Below, one piece after another: positions 54,702 through 63,741 of a DNA stretch of 64,000 bases. The notes beneath the pieces were generated by a model, which searched no databases, was not told the DNA's origin, and saw only the letters and a program-made list of their open reading frames with translations. How positions within the stretch are numbered: position 1 is the stretch's first letter; each line of letters starts with the position of its first letter. The translations under genes were made by a program, and so were the position numbers. Origin of the DNA: JAFAMB01 sp963775805 (GTDB taxonomy: Bacteria; Verrucomicrobiota; Verrucomicrobiia; Chthoniobacterales; JAFAMB01); the NCBI GenBank assembly GCA_963775805.1, contig CAVZKG010000002.1, positions 744,001 to 808,000 of the forward strand, read 5' to 3'.

Positions 54702-55958
54702 ATGAAAATAATTGCAGCAACGTTCTTGGCAGCCCTTTGCGGCTGTATCGCTGTCAGCGCACAGCAAAAGACGGTGACCATCGCGACAGTGAACAATCCG
54801 GACATGATCACCCTCAAACGGCTTTCCGCGAAATTCGAGGCCGCGAATCCGGATATTAAACTTCAATGGGTTGTCTCCGAAGAAAACGTTCTTCGCCAGC
54901 GTGTCACGACCGACGCCTCGACCGGTGGTGGTCAGTTTGACCTCGTTTTTCTTGGTCTTTACGAAGCCCCTCTCTTCGGTCGCCAGGGCTGGCTAAGAGA
55001 ATTCAAAGACCTTCCGGCCGACTACGATAACGAGGACGTTTTTAAGGCGTTGCGTGATGGGCTTTCATATGACGGAAAGCAGTACGCTGTTCCATTCAAT
55101 GCCGAGAGCTCGATGCTGTTTTATCGAAAGGATTTATTTGACGCTAAACGCTTGAAAATGCCTGACCAGCCGACATACGACGACATCAAGAAGTTGGCCG
55201 AAGCGCTCACGGATAAGGCACACGGAGTTTACGGTGTCACTCTTCGTGGCAAACCAGGGTGGGGCGAAAATATGGCGTACATTGATACCGTGGCGAACAC
55301 CTTTGGCGCCCAATGGTTTGATATGGACTGGAAACCGACGATGGACTCGCCGGAGTGGAAAAAGGCGCTCACCTTCTACGTTGATCTTATGAAAAATTAT
55401 GGTCCTCCCGGAGCGACCTCAAACGGAGCGAATGAAACCGCAACTGTCTTCATGAGCGGCAAAGCGGCCATGTTTATCGACGCTACGGCATGGGGAGGCC
55501 CGGTCGTCGATAAAGCCCAATCTAACGTCGCCGACAAGGTTGCCTATGCAAATGCTCCAATCGCCGATACTCCCAACGGTTCCCGGTGGCTTTGGTCCTG
55601 GGCGTTTGCGATTCCGAAGGGCTCCAAATCGCCCGAAGCGGCTCAAAAGTTTGCCCTTTGGGCGACCTCTAAAGAGTATATCAAGCTGGTGGCAGACGAA
55701 AAAGGTTGGGCTTCCGTTCCTCCAGGAACAAGGAAATCAACCTACGAAAATCCTGAGTACCAAAAGGCTGCTCCCTTCGCAGAGATTTCATTGAAAGCCT
55801 TGCAAAGCGCTGACCCGACCAAGCCGACCAAAAATCCTGTCCCTTACACCGGGATCCAGTTTGTCAGCATGGCGACTTTGAGCATCCGCTCCCGCCACCG
55901 GGTCACCTACTTCACCGCCACTTCCTCTATCGACTCCCTCGCGCTGGAGAGTCTTTAG
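54702..55958 (+). CDS. Sugar ABC binding protein (sorbitol/mannitol type) with aberrant C-terminus
   Basis: 418 aa. Signal peptide: MKIIAATFLAALCGCIAVSA. The SBP_bac_1 fold runs through ATVNNPDMITLKRLSAKFEA, YAVPFNAESSMLFYRKDLFD, YDDIKKLAEALTDKAHGVYG, FMSGKAAMFIDATAWGGPVV and GSRWLWSWAFAIPKGSKSPE, as in SmoE-type sorbitol/mannitol binders. After PYTGIQFVSM the last about 33 residues are atypical; other frames there recover expected pieces (ESLAEIFED), so small indels have altered the end. It may still fold. First gene of the transport operon. Confidence 0.83.
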   Translation: MKIIAATFLAALCGCIAVSAQQKTVTIATVNNPDMITLKRLSAKFEAANPDIKLQWVVSEENVLRQRVTTDASTGGGQFDLVFLGLYEAPLFGRQGWLREFKDLPADYDNEDVFKALRDGLSYDGKQYAVPFNAESSMLFYRKDLFDAKRLKMPDQPTYDDIKKLAEALTDKAHGVYGVTLRGKPGWGENMAYIDTVANTFGAQWFDMDWKPTMDSPEWKKALTFYVDLMKNYGPPGATSNGANETATVFMSGKAAMFIDATAWGGPVVDKAQSNVADKVAYANAPIADTPNGSRWLWSWAFAIPKGSKSPEAAQKFALWATSKEYIKLVADEKGWASVPPGTRKSTYENPEYQKAAPFAEISLKALQSADPTKPTKNPVPYTGIQFVSMATLSIRSRHRVTYFTATSSIDSLALESL

Positions 55959-56013
55959 CTGAGATATTTGAAGATTGTTTTGGGCACGATTGCTCTCTAC
56001 GATCACAGGTCTC

Positions 56014-57288
56014 ATGTTGAAAAAATCTCTGACGTTTCTGTTAGGGCTAGTCTGTCTGACCGGCATTGGGAGCGTATGGGCGGAAGCAAAAGTTCAACTC
56101 ACGATTGAGAGTTGGCGCAGTGATGACTTGAAAATCTGGCGGGACACCATCTTGCCCGCCTTTATGAAGAAGCACCCGGATATCGAGGTGGTTTTTTCAC
56201 CCACCGCGCCGACGGAGTATAACGCGGTTCTGGACGCAAAACTTAAGGCGGGTACGGCGGGCGACCTGGTTGCCTGCCGCCCGTTCGACAAATCTTTGGA
56301 GATTTACAACGCAGGTCAACTCGTTGCGCTGAACGATCTACCCGGTTTGGAAAATTTTTCGGAGGTCGCAAAGGCCGGATGGTCGACCGACGATGGAAAG
56401 ACAACGTTTGCTATTCCGATGGCTTCGGTGATCCATGGCTTTCTCTACAATAAAGCCATCTTCAAGGAACTGGGTCTAAGCGTTCCTGCCACGGAGAAAG
56501 AGTTCCTTGCGGTGCTTGAGAAGATTAAGACGAACGGAAAATACATTCCGCTTGTCATGGGCACGAAGGACCAATGGGAATCGGCGACGATGGGTTACCA
56601 GAACATCGGGCCGACGCTGTGGGACGGTGAGACCGGCCGCAAAGCCCTCATCAGCGGGTCCGCCAAGTACAACCAGGGCGGTTTTCTCGCCGCGTTTGAA
56701 GCTCTCTCAAAGTGGAGGCCCTACCTGCCTGCGGGCTACCAGGCTCTGGCTTATCCCGATTCACAGAATCTCTTTGCCCAAGGACGCGGCGCAATTTATC
56801 CGGCTGGATCATGGGACATCGGAGTGTTCCGACAAATGAATCCCAAGCTGGATCTTGGCGCGTTTAGACCGTACGCATTCGAGGACAAAACCGAGGTTGT
56901 AATTGACGACCATCCCGATATTGCGCTGGGGCTAAATGCTGCGAGCAAGAACAAGGAGGCTGCGCGCACTCTGCTTTCCTGGGTCGCATCGGCTGAATTC
57001 GCGCAGCTTTACGCCAATGCACTGCCCGGCTTCTTCCCGCTCGCGAACGTGCAGTACACGCTTGACGACCCGGTCGCTCAAGAATTCGTGAACTGGCGCA
57101 AAGACAATAAGGCCTCCTTCCGTTGTTCGTATCAAATCCTCTCGCGGAACGCCAACCCGAACAATGAAAACGACCTCTGGAATGCGTGCGCTCAGATTTT
57201 AAACGGCACGGAAACGCCGCAACAGGCAGCCGACGTTGTGCAAAAGAACCTCGCCTCCTGGTACAAACCGCAGCCGCCAGGGAGCTAG
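56014..57288 (+). CDS. Carbohydrate ABC binding protein (UgpB/MalE type)
   Basis: 424 aa from ATG 56014 (the frame opens 13 codons earlier without a signal peptide). Signal: MLKKSLTFLLGLVCLTGIGS. Family features: AFMKKHPDIEVVFSPTAPTE, LKAGTAGDLVACRPFDKSLE, FLYNKAIFKELGLSVPATEK, QGRGAIYPAGSWDIGVF. Periplasmic binding of oligosaccharides. It is unusual to find two complete solute-binding genes in tandem before one pair of permeases; the aberrant first one suggests replacement in progress. Confidence 0.87.
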   Translation: MLKKSLTFLLGLVCLTGIGSVWAEAKVQLTIESWRSDDLKIWRDTILPAFMKKHPDIEVVFSPTAPTEYNAVLDAKLKAGTAGDLVACRPFDKSLEIYNAGQLVALNDLPGLENFSEVAKAGWSTDDGKTTFAIPMASVIHGFLYNKAIFKELGLSVPATEKEFLAVLEKIKTNGKYIPLVMGTKDQWESATMGYQNIGPTLWDGETGRKALISGSAKYNQGGFLAAFEALSKWRPYLPAGYQALAYPDSQNLFAQGRGAIYPAGSWDIGVFRQMNPKLDLGAFRPYAFEDKTEVVIDDHPDIALGLNAASKNKEAARTLLSWVASAEFAQLYANALPGFFPLANVQYTLDDPVAQEFVNWRKDNKASFRCSYQILSRNANPNNENDLWNACAQILNGTETPQQAADVVQKNLASWYKPQPPGS

Positions 57289-57417
57289 AAACTTCACCCC
57301 CCGGCGAAACCTTCTGCCCCACCGTAAGGATCGCTCGGCTGTGGGATAGCCGGCGGCTCACTTTCATTACAACCGTCTGGACTGCGGGGAGTTGCGATTG
57401 CGGAACAGACCCCTCAA

Positions 57418-58335
57418 ATGCCGAAACGTCACTCTTTTCCGTTTCATATTCTGGTTTTCCTGGCCCCAGCCGTGCTGATTTACACGGCATTCATGATTTA
57501 TCCGCTAATTGATTCTTTCTGGCTTTCGCTGAGCAAAGGAGGGCCGGCCGGGGCGCCTGTTTTTGTCGGTGTCCAGAACTATCAAACGCTATTCAGCCAG
57601 GAGCAATGGGCAAAACCGTTTTGGAACGCCCTTCGAAATAATGCCCTTTTTTTTATCATCCATATGCTAGTGCAGAATCCTGTCGCATTGCTGCTTGCCG
57701 CTCTTCTCGGAGCCCGGATCCGGGGAACCTCGATTTATCGAACCATCATCTTTACGCCAACCATCCTTTCGGTCGTGATCATTGGGTTTGTCTGGAAGCT
57801 GATTTTGAGCCCCGCGTGGGGCGTCTCGCGTACCATCTTGCAAACAATCGGGCTTGCCGGCCTTGACACTCCCTGGCTGGGGCTGGAATCCACCGCCCTG
57901 GTTGCGCTCTCGCTGATCTCCGTCTGGCAAAACGTCGGTATCCCGATGATGTTATTCCTCGCCGCTTTGATTCGTATTCCAGAGGATTTGGTGGAAGCGG
58001 CGAGGGTGGATGGAGCAGGATCTTGGCGGACCTTCTGGGGTATCCAGTTTCCCTTGATACTGCCGACGGTAGGCATCGTTTCAGTCCTAACATTTGTCGG
58101 CAACTTCAATGCGTTCGAGCTGATCTACGCTACCCAAGGTGCGTTGGCCGGCCCTAATTTCGCTTCTGACGTTCTGGGGACCTATTTCTTTCGCACTTTT
58201 TTCGGATACCAGCTTCAGTCCGCAGATCCCTACATGGGTTCTACGATCGCGGGGATCATGTTCATCATAATTCTCACCGGAGTGTTGATTTATCTCTTTG
58301 GTTGGCAACGCCGGATACAGGAGATTCGCTACTAG
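57418..58335 (+). CDS. Sugar ABC transporter permease (MalF type)
   Basis: 305 aa with six TM helices: FHILVFLAPAVLIYTAFMIY at the N-terminus, TSIYRTIIFTPTILSVVIIG, and the EAA loop EDLVEAARVDGAGSWRTFWG-IQFPLI that contacts the ATPase. Start is likely ATG 57418. A 109-bp piece of this gene is present inverted at 51702. Followed 48 bp later by the second permease. Confidence 0.92.
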   Translation: MPKRHSFPFHILVFLAPAVLIYTAFMIYPLIDSFWLSLSKGGPAGAPVFVGVQNYQTLFSQEQWAKPFWNALRNNALFFIIHMLVQNPVALLLAALLGARIRGTSIYRTIIFTPTILSVVIIGFVWKLILSPAWGVSRTILQTIGLAGLDTPWLGLESTALVALSLISVWQNVGIPMMLFLAALIRIPEDLVEAARVDGAGSWRTFWGIQFPLILPTVGIVSVLTFVGNFNAFELIYATQGALAGPNFASDVLGTYFFRTFFGYQLQSADPYMGSTIAGIMFIIILTGVLIYLFGWQRRIQEIRY

Positions 58336-58338
58336 TGT

Positions 58339-58374
58339 CCTGTCCTCGAAATAGAGAGGTGTTTCGGGGACAGG
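58339..58374 (+). terminator. Hairpin between the two permease genes
   Basis: CCTGTCC-T-CGAAA (58339-58351), loop of 10, TTTCG-G-GGACAGG (58362-58374). It has one mismatch pair. It lies directly before the next gene, so it may be an attenuator or stabiliser rather than a terminator. Confidence 0.5.
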
Positions 58375-58383
58375 GAAACTAAC

Positions 58384-59217
58384 GTGCCGATGAAAAAATC
58401 GATCTCCAGAGTCTTACCCGCGCACGCCGCGCTCTTGCTTTATTCCCTGCTGGCGTTGTTCCCGGTCTTGCTGATTATCCTGAACTCATTCAAAGACAGG
58501 TTGACGATATTCGCGGCGCCGTTTGATTTGCCGAGCGCCGCCACCTTTACGCTCGACGGCTACAGAACCCTTGGGACGACGGCGCGTTTCGACTTGTTCT
58601 TCCTGAACAGTTTCCTGGTAACGGCCGGTTCATTAATTTTGATACTGTCAGTCAGTTCGATGGCGGCCTTCGCTCTGGCAGAATACAAATTCAGGCTTAA
58701 TACCTTAACCGGACTCTACCTGGCAATCGGGATCATGGTACCGATCCGGCTCGGTACCGTGGGCATTCTGCGGATTATGGTGGAGCTCCATCTTGTGAAT
58801 AATCTCTGGTCATTGATCCTTGTTTATGCCGCTCAGGGAATTCCGCTTGCCGTATTTGTGCTGACGGTTTTCATGCGGCAGTTACCAAAGGATCTCACGG
58901 ATGCTGCTCGCATCGACGGGGCCAGCGAATATCGCATTTACTGGCTTATCCTGCCCCTTGTACGACCGGCCCTCGGGTCAGTGCTGGCCATTTCCATGAT
59001 TCCAATCTGGAATGACCTTTGGTTTCCACTCATTCTCGCACCGGGTGAATCAACGAAAACTCTGGTATTAGGGGCGCAGGCTTTCCTGGGCGAATTTGTG
59101 AACGACTACAACGCCGTGCTCGCCGCGTTGACACTTGCGATTCTGCCGCCGGTGCTTCTCTACCTGATCTTTTCGCGACAACTGATCCGTGGAATAACTT
59201 CTGGCGCGGTGAAGTAA
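58384..59217 (+). CDS. Sugar ABC transporter permease (MalG type)
   Basis: 277 aa (GTG 58384 or ATG 58390). Six TM helices, family landmarks HAALLLYSLLALFPVLLIIL, NSFLVTAGSLILILSVSSMA, the EAA loop PKDLTDAARIDGASEYRIYW-LILPL, and YLIFSRQLIRGITSGAVK. Partner of the MalF-type permease. The locus has no nucleotide-binding ATPase gene, so a shared MsmX/UgpC-like ATPase elsewhere must be used. Confidence 0.92.
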   Translation: MPMKKSISRVLPAHAALLLYSLLALFPVLLIILNSFKDRLTIFAAPFDLPSAATFTLDGYRTLGTTARFDLFFLNSFLVTAGSLILILSVSSMAAFALAEYKFRLNTLTGLYLAIGIMVPIRLGTVGILRIMVELHLVNNLWSLILVYAAQGIPLAVFVLTVFMRQLPKDLTDAARIDGASEYRIYWLILPLVRPALGSVLAISMIPIWNDLWFPLILAPGESTKTLVLGAQAFLGEFVNDYNAVLAALTLAILPPVLLYLIFSRQLIRGITSGAVK

Positions 59218-59338
59218 ATTGAGGCGGCCGCAGGAGTTTCACTAACAGAAGAGCATGATACATCTAAAGATTTGCTCCTACGGAGCATCCTTTTGGCGTT
59301 GGAAATGTCCAAATTCCGAGTGAAACGACACTAACTCG

Positions 59339-59372
59339 AAAATCGCTCGAGCCCTTGGCCTCGAGCGATTTT
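59339..59372 (+). terminator. Rho-independent-like terminator before the NagB-type gene
   Basis: AAAATCGCTCGAG (59339-59351), loop CCCTTGGC, CTCGAGCGATTTT (59360-59372): a perfect 13-bp stem ending in four Ts. It ends the transporter operon or attenuates into the following gene. Confidence 0.7.
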
Positions 59373-59436
59373 GGGGTTAAAGACAAGAAACCAACGCCGT
59401 GCAATCGTTGCTTGCACCGAGTGAATACCTCTCCCC

Positions 59437-61359
59437 ATGGACTCTCCACGCGTCGAGGCAGAGCAATTTGAACGAATCAAAACGAAGGTCTTTCGAACCT
59501 CGGATGAGGCAGTTCGAGAGGTAGCAATGTCGATTTCAAACCTGATTCACAGACGCCAGTCAGAACGAAAAAATGTCGTTCTCGGTCTCCCAACCGGTTC
59601 GACACCCGTCAAACTCTACAGGGAGTTAGTTCGCCTTCATCGCGAGGAGGGTCTCTCCTTTGCAAATGTAGTTAGCTTTAATCTCGACGAGTATTACGGC
59701 CTCCCACCGGATCATCCGGAGAGCTACCACCGATTCATGGCAGTCCAACTGTTTCAACACGTCGACATTCTGCCCGAAAACGTGCATCTCCCCGATGGAT
59801 TGGTCGATCGGTCGAAACTCTTTGAGTTCTGCCTGGATTATGAAAGGCGAATCCGGGAAGCGGGTGGGATTGATATTCAGATTCTCGGCATAGGTCGCAC
59901 CGGCCATATCGGGTTCAACGAACCCGGTTCCGGCATCGATTCCCGGACACGAATGGTGGCTTTGGATCGGATTACCCGACGCGATGCTGCACGCGATTTC
60001 CGCGGTGAGGCCAATGTTCCCGAACACGCGATCACGATGGGGGTCGGTACGATTCTTGAAGCGCGCGAGATTCAACTCCTCGCCTGGGGTGATTCAAAAG
60101 CAGGGATTCTTCGCACGTCGGTCGAGGGAGACCAGGTGGATTCCGTTCCCGCAAGTTTCCTGCAACGGCACTCGAATTGCACTTTCTTCATCGACGAGGC
60201 TGCGGCAGCCGCACTCACACGGTTCCGGACACCGTGGCGCGTTGGACAAGTAGAATGGAATCCTCCGCTCATTCGGCAAGCGGTAGTGTGGGTCGCAGGC
60301 GAACTGAGGAAACCGGTTCTCCGGTTACGGGATGAAGACTATGCAGAAAACGGCCTGAGCTCTCTACTCGTTGAAGCGGGATCCGCCTATCGACTGAATT
60401 TAAGAATCTTCAATGAACTCCAGCATACGATCACAGGCTGGCCCGGAGGCAAATCGAATTCCGATGATTCGAACCGGCCGGTGCCCGCTGAACCCGCTCA
60501 GAAACGGGTGTTAGTGTTTGGTCCCGAACCGCTCGACGCAGAAATCGGCATGGGCGGAACACTCAATCGATTGGTGAACCAAGGTCATGACCTGACATTT
60601 GTGTACCTGACTTCAGGCAACTTAAGTGTGCCCGACAACGAAGCACGGATGGCAATCAGCTTGTTGAACGAAATCCGTCTGTCGCACTCGGTACAGACTC
60701 CAAAATTGTTGGAATCGCTTGCGGAGGAACTTGAGAGTAAGGCCGCATATGATGAGGACAGTGCCGCGTTGCGACAGTTCAAAGGCTTGATCCGCAAAGC
60801 GGAGGCACGTGCGTCGTGCCGGATTCTCGGGTTGGATCTTAACAAGGTCCAGTTTGCCGATCTTTCCTTTTACGAGGCGGGTCGATACCGACAGTTTGTG
60901 ACTGCGGAGAGAGATATCGAACGGATCCTGGCGTTGTTCAAATCGGTTCGTCCGCATCAGGTCTATTTGACCGGTTCGGGTGCGGACCCGAGCAGCGTCG
61001 CGGGAATCGTTTACCGCGTGGTGATGGCTGCCTTCGCTCGATGTCGTAACGAAGATTGGCCCACTAAATCCCAATTCTGGCTTTATGCCTCAAGTGACCG
61101 CGCTTGGCTTTCCCACGAGATTGATATGACCGTTCCGTTGAGCCCGGCTGAGCTGACACTCAAATTGGAGTGCCTTTACCATCATCGTTCCCAACGCAAT
61201 CAGAAACCCTTTATCGAGCATGGTTCTGGAGAAACCTGGCAACAGGCAGAGAACGCAAATCGAGCGACCGCGCAGGAGTACGATCAATTGGGAATGGCCG
61301 AATACGAAGCCATTGAAGCGTTTCGAAGAGTCCAAACGGATTATACGGAGACTCAGTAA
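59437..61359 (+). CDS. Glucosamine-6-P deaminase (NagB) fused to degenerate PIG-L domain
   Basis: 640 aa, the length of the NagB/PIG-L fusions known from Bacteroidetes and Verrucomicrobia. Residues 1-270: LGLPTGSTPVKLYRELVRLH, FNLDEYYGLPPDHPESYHRF and LGIGRTGHIGFNEPGS are a complete NagB active site, so GlcN6P to Fru6P plus ammonia is expected. Residues 330-640 form a PIG-L-type (LmbE) fold, but the metal motif HPDD is VFGPEPLDAEIGMGG: the His and one Asp are lost, and the late H-x-x-H region reads GADPSSVAG. The deacetylase half is therefore probably noncatalytic. Confidence 0.88.
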   Translation: MDSPRVEAEQFERIKTKVFRTSDEAVREVAMSISNLIHRRQSERKNVVLGLPTGSTPVKLYRELVRLHREEGLSFANVVSFNLDEYYGLPPDHPESYHRFMAVQLFQHVDILPENVHLPDGLVDRSKLFEFCLDYERRIREAGGIDIQILGIGRTGHIGFNEPGSGIDSRTRMVALDRITRRDAARDFRGEANVPEHAITMGVGTILEAREIQLLAWGDSKAGILRTSVEGDQVDSVPASFLQRHSNCTFFIDEAAAAALTRFRTPWRVGQVEWNPPLIRQAVVWVAGELRKPVLRLRDEDYAENGLSSLLVEAGSAYRLNLRIFNELQHTITGWPGGKSNSDDSNRPVPAEPAQKRVLVFGPEPLDAEIGMGGTLNRLVNQGHDLTFVYLTSGNLSVPDNEARMAISLLNEIRLSHSVQTPKLLESLAEELESKAAYDEDSAALRQFKGLIRKAEARASCRILGLDLNKVQFADLSFYEAGRYRQFVTAERDIERILALFKSVRPHQVYLTGSGADPSSVAGIVYRVVMAAFARCRNEDWPTKSQFWLYASSDRAWLSHEIDMTVPLSPAELTLKLECLYHHRSQRNQKPFIEHGSGETWQQAENANRATAQEYDQLGMAEYEAIEAFRRVQTDYTETQ

Positions 61360-61440
61360 GAGGACGACGGTTGGAGATGACGAGGGGTGGACACATTGAA
61401 GATAAAGCCGATGTGATCTAATTTTGTGTGACACACCGCG

Positions 61441-61688
61441 ATGGCTACTACGCGTTTTCGCACTCTCTGGGTTACTGACCCTCACTTGGAATTTCTGACA
61501 GACGACACCTCCACGAAGGCGCAGTTCCTGCATGAACTGCGCCAGGAACCGGCGGATGCTATCCTGATCACTGGTGATATCACCAACGCCCTGCACCCTC
61601 GTATCGACCTGTTCAGAATTTGACCGTAACGGTAGAGGGAGCCGAATATGGGAATCCGAAGATTTCGAGAGTGCTTGAGTTTGTGTGA
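61441..61688 (+). pseudogene. Metallophosphoesterase with internal deletion
   Basis: ATG 61441. The first 58 residues read FRTLWVTDPHLEFLTDDTST, KAQFLHELRQEPADAILITG and DI, the start of a calcineurin-like phosphoesterase (D-x-H and GD motifs). After a stop at 61621-61623, the next frame gives the C-terminal-looking NLTVTVEGAEYGNPKISRVL to a TGA at 61686. The middle of the protein, with the remaining metal ligands, has been deleted. Confidence 0.6.
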
Positions 61689-61772
61689 CCGCGTAACAAT
61701 AACAGCGCTATCATGGGGCGTGTTATTAATTCGGACTGCCAAACTTACGTAAGTGTTTTATAATGAACAACT

Positions 61773-62127
61773 TGGAGGCGAGGGGAGTCGAACCCCTGTC
61801 CTTAAGAATATCGTTCCAAACTTCTACATGCTTAGCCGGTCATTATATAGAGCGAGTTTAGCGGATCGGCGCGCGACGCTCACTCTTGTGTCCACGAAAT
61901 AACACTCGTCTTCCGGCGCGGTCACACCGCCATCGGACCAGCCTGCTGTCGTCGCGTCCGGCCTCAGCAGGCGTCGGGTCAGACACGTCACGGATTAATT
62001 AGGCCGCGAGAGCGAGATCGTTAGTCTCAGCAGTTATTTTTTTGACTCGGTATTTTTACGAGGCCAACGAGTCATCCTCGGCATGCCGCCTGGATCTCAA
62101 ACCTTAAGTCGAAACCAGTACGCCCCC
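61773..62127 (-). ncRNA. ssrA: tmRNA (transfer-messenger RNA)
   Basis: The 5' end GGGGGCG (62127-62121) pairs with the 3' CGCCTCC, followed by the discriminator A at 61773. The T-arm is GGGGTTCGACTCCCC. Immediately after the 5' stem is the conserved TACTGGTTTCGAC. The tag reading frame starts at GCT (62031) and ends with TAA (61999-62001): AETNDLALAA. The CCA is not encoded. tmRNA rescues stalled ribosomes with SmpB and tags the product for proteolysis. It lies just downstream of rfbA on the same strand. Confidence 0.95.
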
Positions 62128-62202
62128 ATTTTCAGTGGGTTTACCACCATAGACTGTTTGGAGCGCATCGCAACTTTTGGCGGCGTGCCATGGAACCGCC
62201 GC

Positions 62203-63066
62203 TCACTCCGCTGCCACCATTTCCAGGTATTTCCGGTAGGGACTGTCCGGGAGACGGGAGACATTCCGGATGAGTTGCGAGTGATCGATAAATCCCATGT
62301 GATAAGCGATCTCTTCGAGACACGCGATTTTCAAGCCTTGCCGCTTTTCGATTGCGGCGATGTATTGGCCTGCCTCCAGCAGACTCTGATGCGTTCCGGT
62401 GTCCAGCCAGGCAATGCCGCGCCCGAGTTTCTGGACTCGAAGGGCGCCACGCTTCAAATAGGCAAGGTTGACGTCTGTGATTTCGAGCTCGCCTCGCGCG
62501 GACGGTTTCAGGCTGCGGCAGATGTCGATCACTTCGTTGTCGTAGACGTAGAGACCCGGGACGGCGAAATTGCTTTTCGGAATTTTTGGTTTTTCCTCCA
62601 AGCTTATCGCCAGGCCGTTGGCGTCGAATTCAATCACCCCATAGCGTTCGGGGTCGCTTACCGGGTAACCGAAGATCCGTCCTCCTTTTTTGACTCCCAA
62701 TGCGTCGCGCAAGAAATTGAGTTTTCCAAAAAAGAGGTTGTCTCCGAGGATCAGCGTTGCGCCGTGTTCGCCGAGGAATTTCGCACCGATCAGAAAAGCC
62801 TGCGCGATCCCTTCCGGTTTGGGTTGTTCGGCGTACTCAATTGCGATTCCGAGATGTGAACCATCTTTGAATAAGTCTCTGAACATCTGGAGATCTTTTG
62901 GAGTCGAAATGATCAATATTTCCCGGATTCCGCCGAGCATAAGCGTCGACAGCGGGTAATAAATCATCGGTTTGTCGTAAACCGGAAGTAGTTGCTTGCA
63001 AACAATTTGCGTCAGCGGATAGAGCCGGGTGCCGGCGCCCCCGGCGAGGATGATTCCTTTGGACAT
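62203..63066 (-). CDS. rfbA: Glucose-1-phosphate thymidylyltransferase
   Basis: 287 aa. MSKGIILAGGAGTRLYPLTQ is the pyrophosphorylase signature, followed by KQLLPVYDKPMIYYPLSTLM, GDNLFFGK, and YPVSDPERYGVIEFDANG; CLEEIAYHMGFIDHSQL is the C-terminal RfbA/RmlA signature. It makes dTDP-glucose from dTTP and glucose-1-phosphate, the first step to dTDP-rhamnose. An RfbC-like epimerase fragment lies at the right edge on the same strand, with an Rrf2 gene between them. Confidence 0.95.
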   Translation of the reverse strand: MSKGIILAGGAGTRLYPLTQIVCKQLLPVYDKPMIYYPLSTLMLGGIREILIISTPKDLQMFRDLFKDGSHLGIAIEYAEQPKPEGIAQAFLIGAKFLGEHGATLILGDNLFFGKLNFLRDALGVKKGGRIFGYPVSDPERYGVIEFDANGLAISLEEKPKIPKSNFAVPGLYVYDNEVIDICRSLKPSARGELEITDVNLAYLKRGALRVQKLGRGIAWLDTGTHQSLLEAGQYIAAIEKRQGLKIACLEEIAYHMGFIDHSQLIRNVSRLPDSPYRKYLEMVAAE

Positions 63067-63068
63067 TG

Positions 63069-63100
63069 AGTGGTCAGTTGTCGGGTGTCAGTTGTCAGCA
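63069..63100. repeat. Short tandem TCAGTTGTC repeat
   Basis: TCAGTTGTC occurs at 63074-63082 and again at 63088-63096 upstream of rfbA. Such 'CAGTTGTCAG' runs are common intergenic repeats in this kind of genome (recollection). No function is apparent. Confidence 0.4.
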
Positions 63101-63149
63101 TCCGTCGGTCGCAAAAGCATTTGCGAGAATACCTCGGATGGTGAATCTG

Positions 63150-63596
63150 CTAGATTTCGAACGCGAGCACCTGGTTGTCCCTGCTCTCGTCCAGCAAATC
63201 TTGAACGGTTTTTGTGCTGAGGACATCCCGGATTGCGTCGCGGGCTTGGCGCATCAAGGGTTTCAACGGGCAGCGAGCTGGATCTGGGCATCCGCATAAT
63301 TCTCCAGGCCGGTCCAATGCGCATGGCAGGGGTGCAACAGGGCCGTCCAGCAGTTCGACAATGTCGAGCACAACGATATCCGAAGCTCTTTTGCGAAGGG
63401 AATAACCTCCACCGACTCCGCGTTTACTGGTTAAGAGTCCCTCGTTCCTGAGATTTAACAGGATCTGCTCGAGAAACTTAACCGGGATATTTCCCCGATC
63501 AGACAACTCCTGGATCTGATGGACCTTTTCGTTCTGATCCCTGGCAATGAGCAGGAGCGCTCTGAGCGCGTACTCCGCTCTTCTGGAAATCCGCAT
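63150..63596 (-). CDS. Rrf2-family transcriptional regulator with Fe-S cysteines
   Basis: 148 aa. Winged helix MRISRRAEYALRALLLIARD, IPVKFLEQILLNLRNEGLLT, SKRGVGGGYSL. The C-terminal cluster C-x8-C-x-C-x5-C (PCALDRPGELCGCPDPARCP) could hold an Fe-S cluster, as in IscR, RirA or NsrR. It is likely a redox, NO or iron sensor. Its upstream region includes the 10-bp palindrome at 63675-63700. Confidence 0.88.
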   Translation of the reverse strand: MRISRRAEYALRALLLIARDQNEKVHQIQELSDRGNIPVKFLEQILLNLRNEGLLTSKRGVGGGYSLRKRASDIVVLDIVELLDGPVAPLPCALDRPGELCGCPDPARCPLKPLMRQARDAIRDVLSTKTVQDLLDESRDNQVLAFEI

Positions 63597-63674
63597 TCTG
63601 TGTTAATGAACCCTAAAACCACCCAAGTTTCTAGAGTATTCAGCTTGGAGAGGCGCGAATGCCCCCGGTTATGA

Positions 63675-63700
63675 CATATAAGACGTATAGGTCTTATATG
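63675..63700. promoter_or_regulatory. Inverted repeat CATATAAGAC...GTCTTATATG
   Basis: A 10-bp perfect inverted repeat with spacer GTATAG, about 80 bp upstream of the Rrf2 start; TATAAGAC/GTCTTATA copies recur just after it. It could be an operator, or a dispersed AT-rich repeat between the epimerase and Rrf2 genes. Confidence 0.4.
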
Positions 63701-63741
63701 ACTTATATTGGGCGGGCGCCGGTCCGGTGAGGGTCTTGTCG

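Noticed and set aside
62083..62859. A 258-codon plus-strand frame
   Set aside because: Antisense to tmRNA and rfbA, which are unambiguous.
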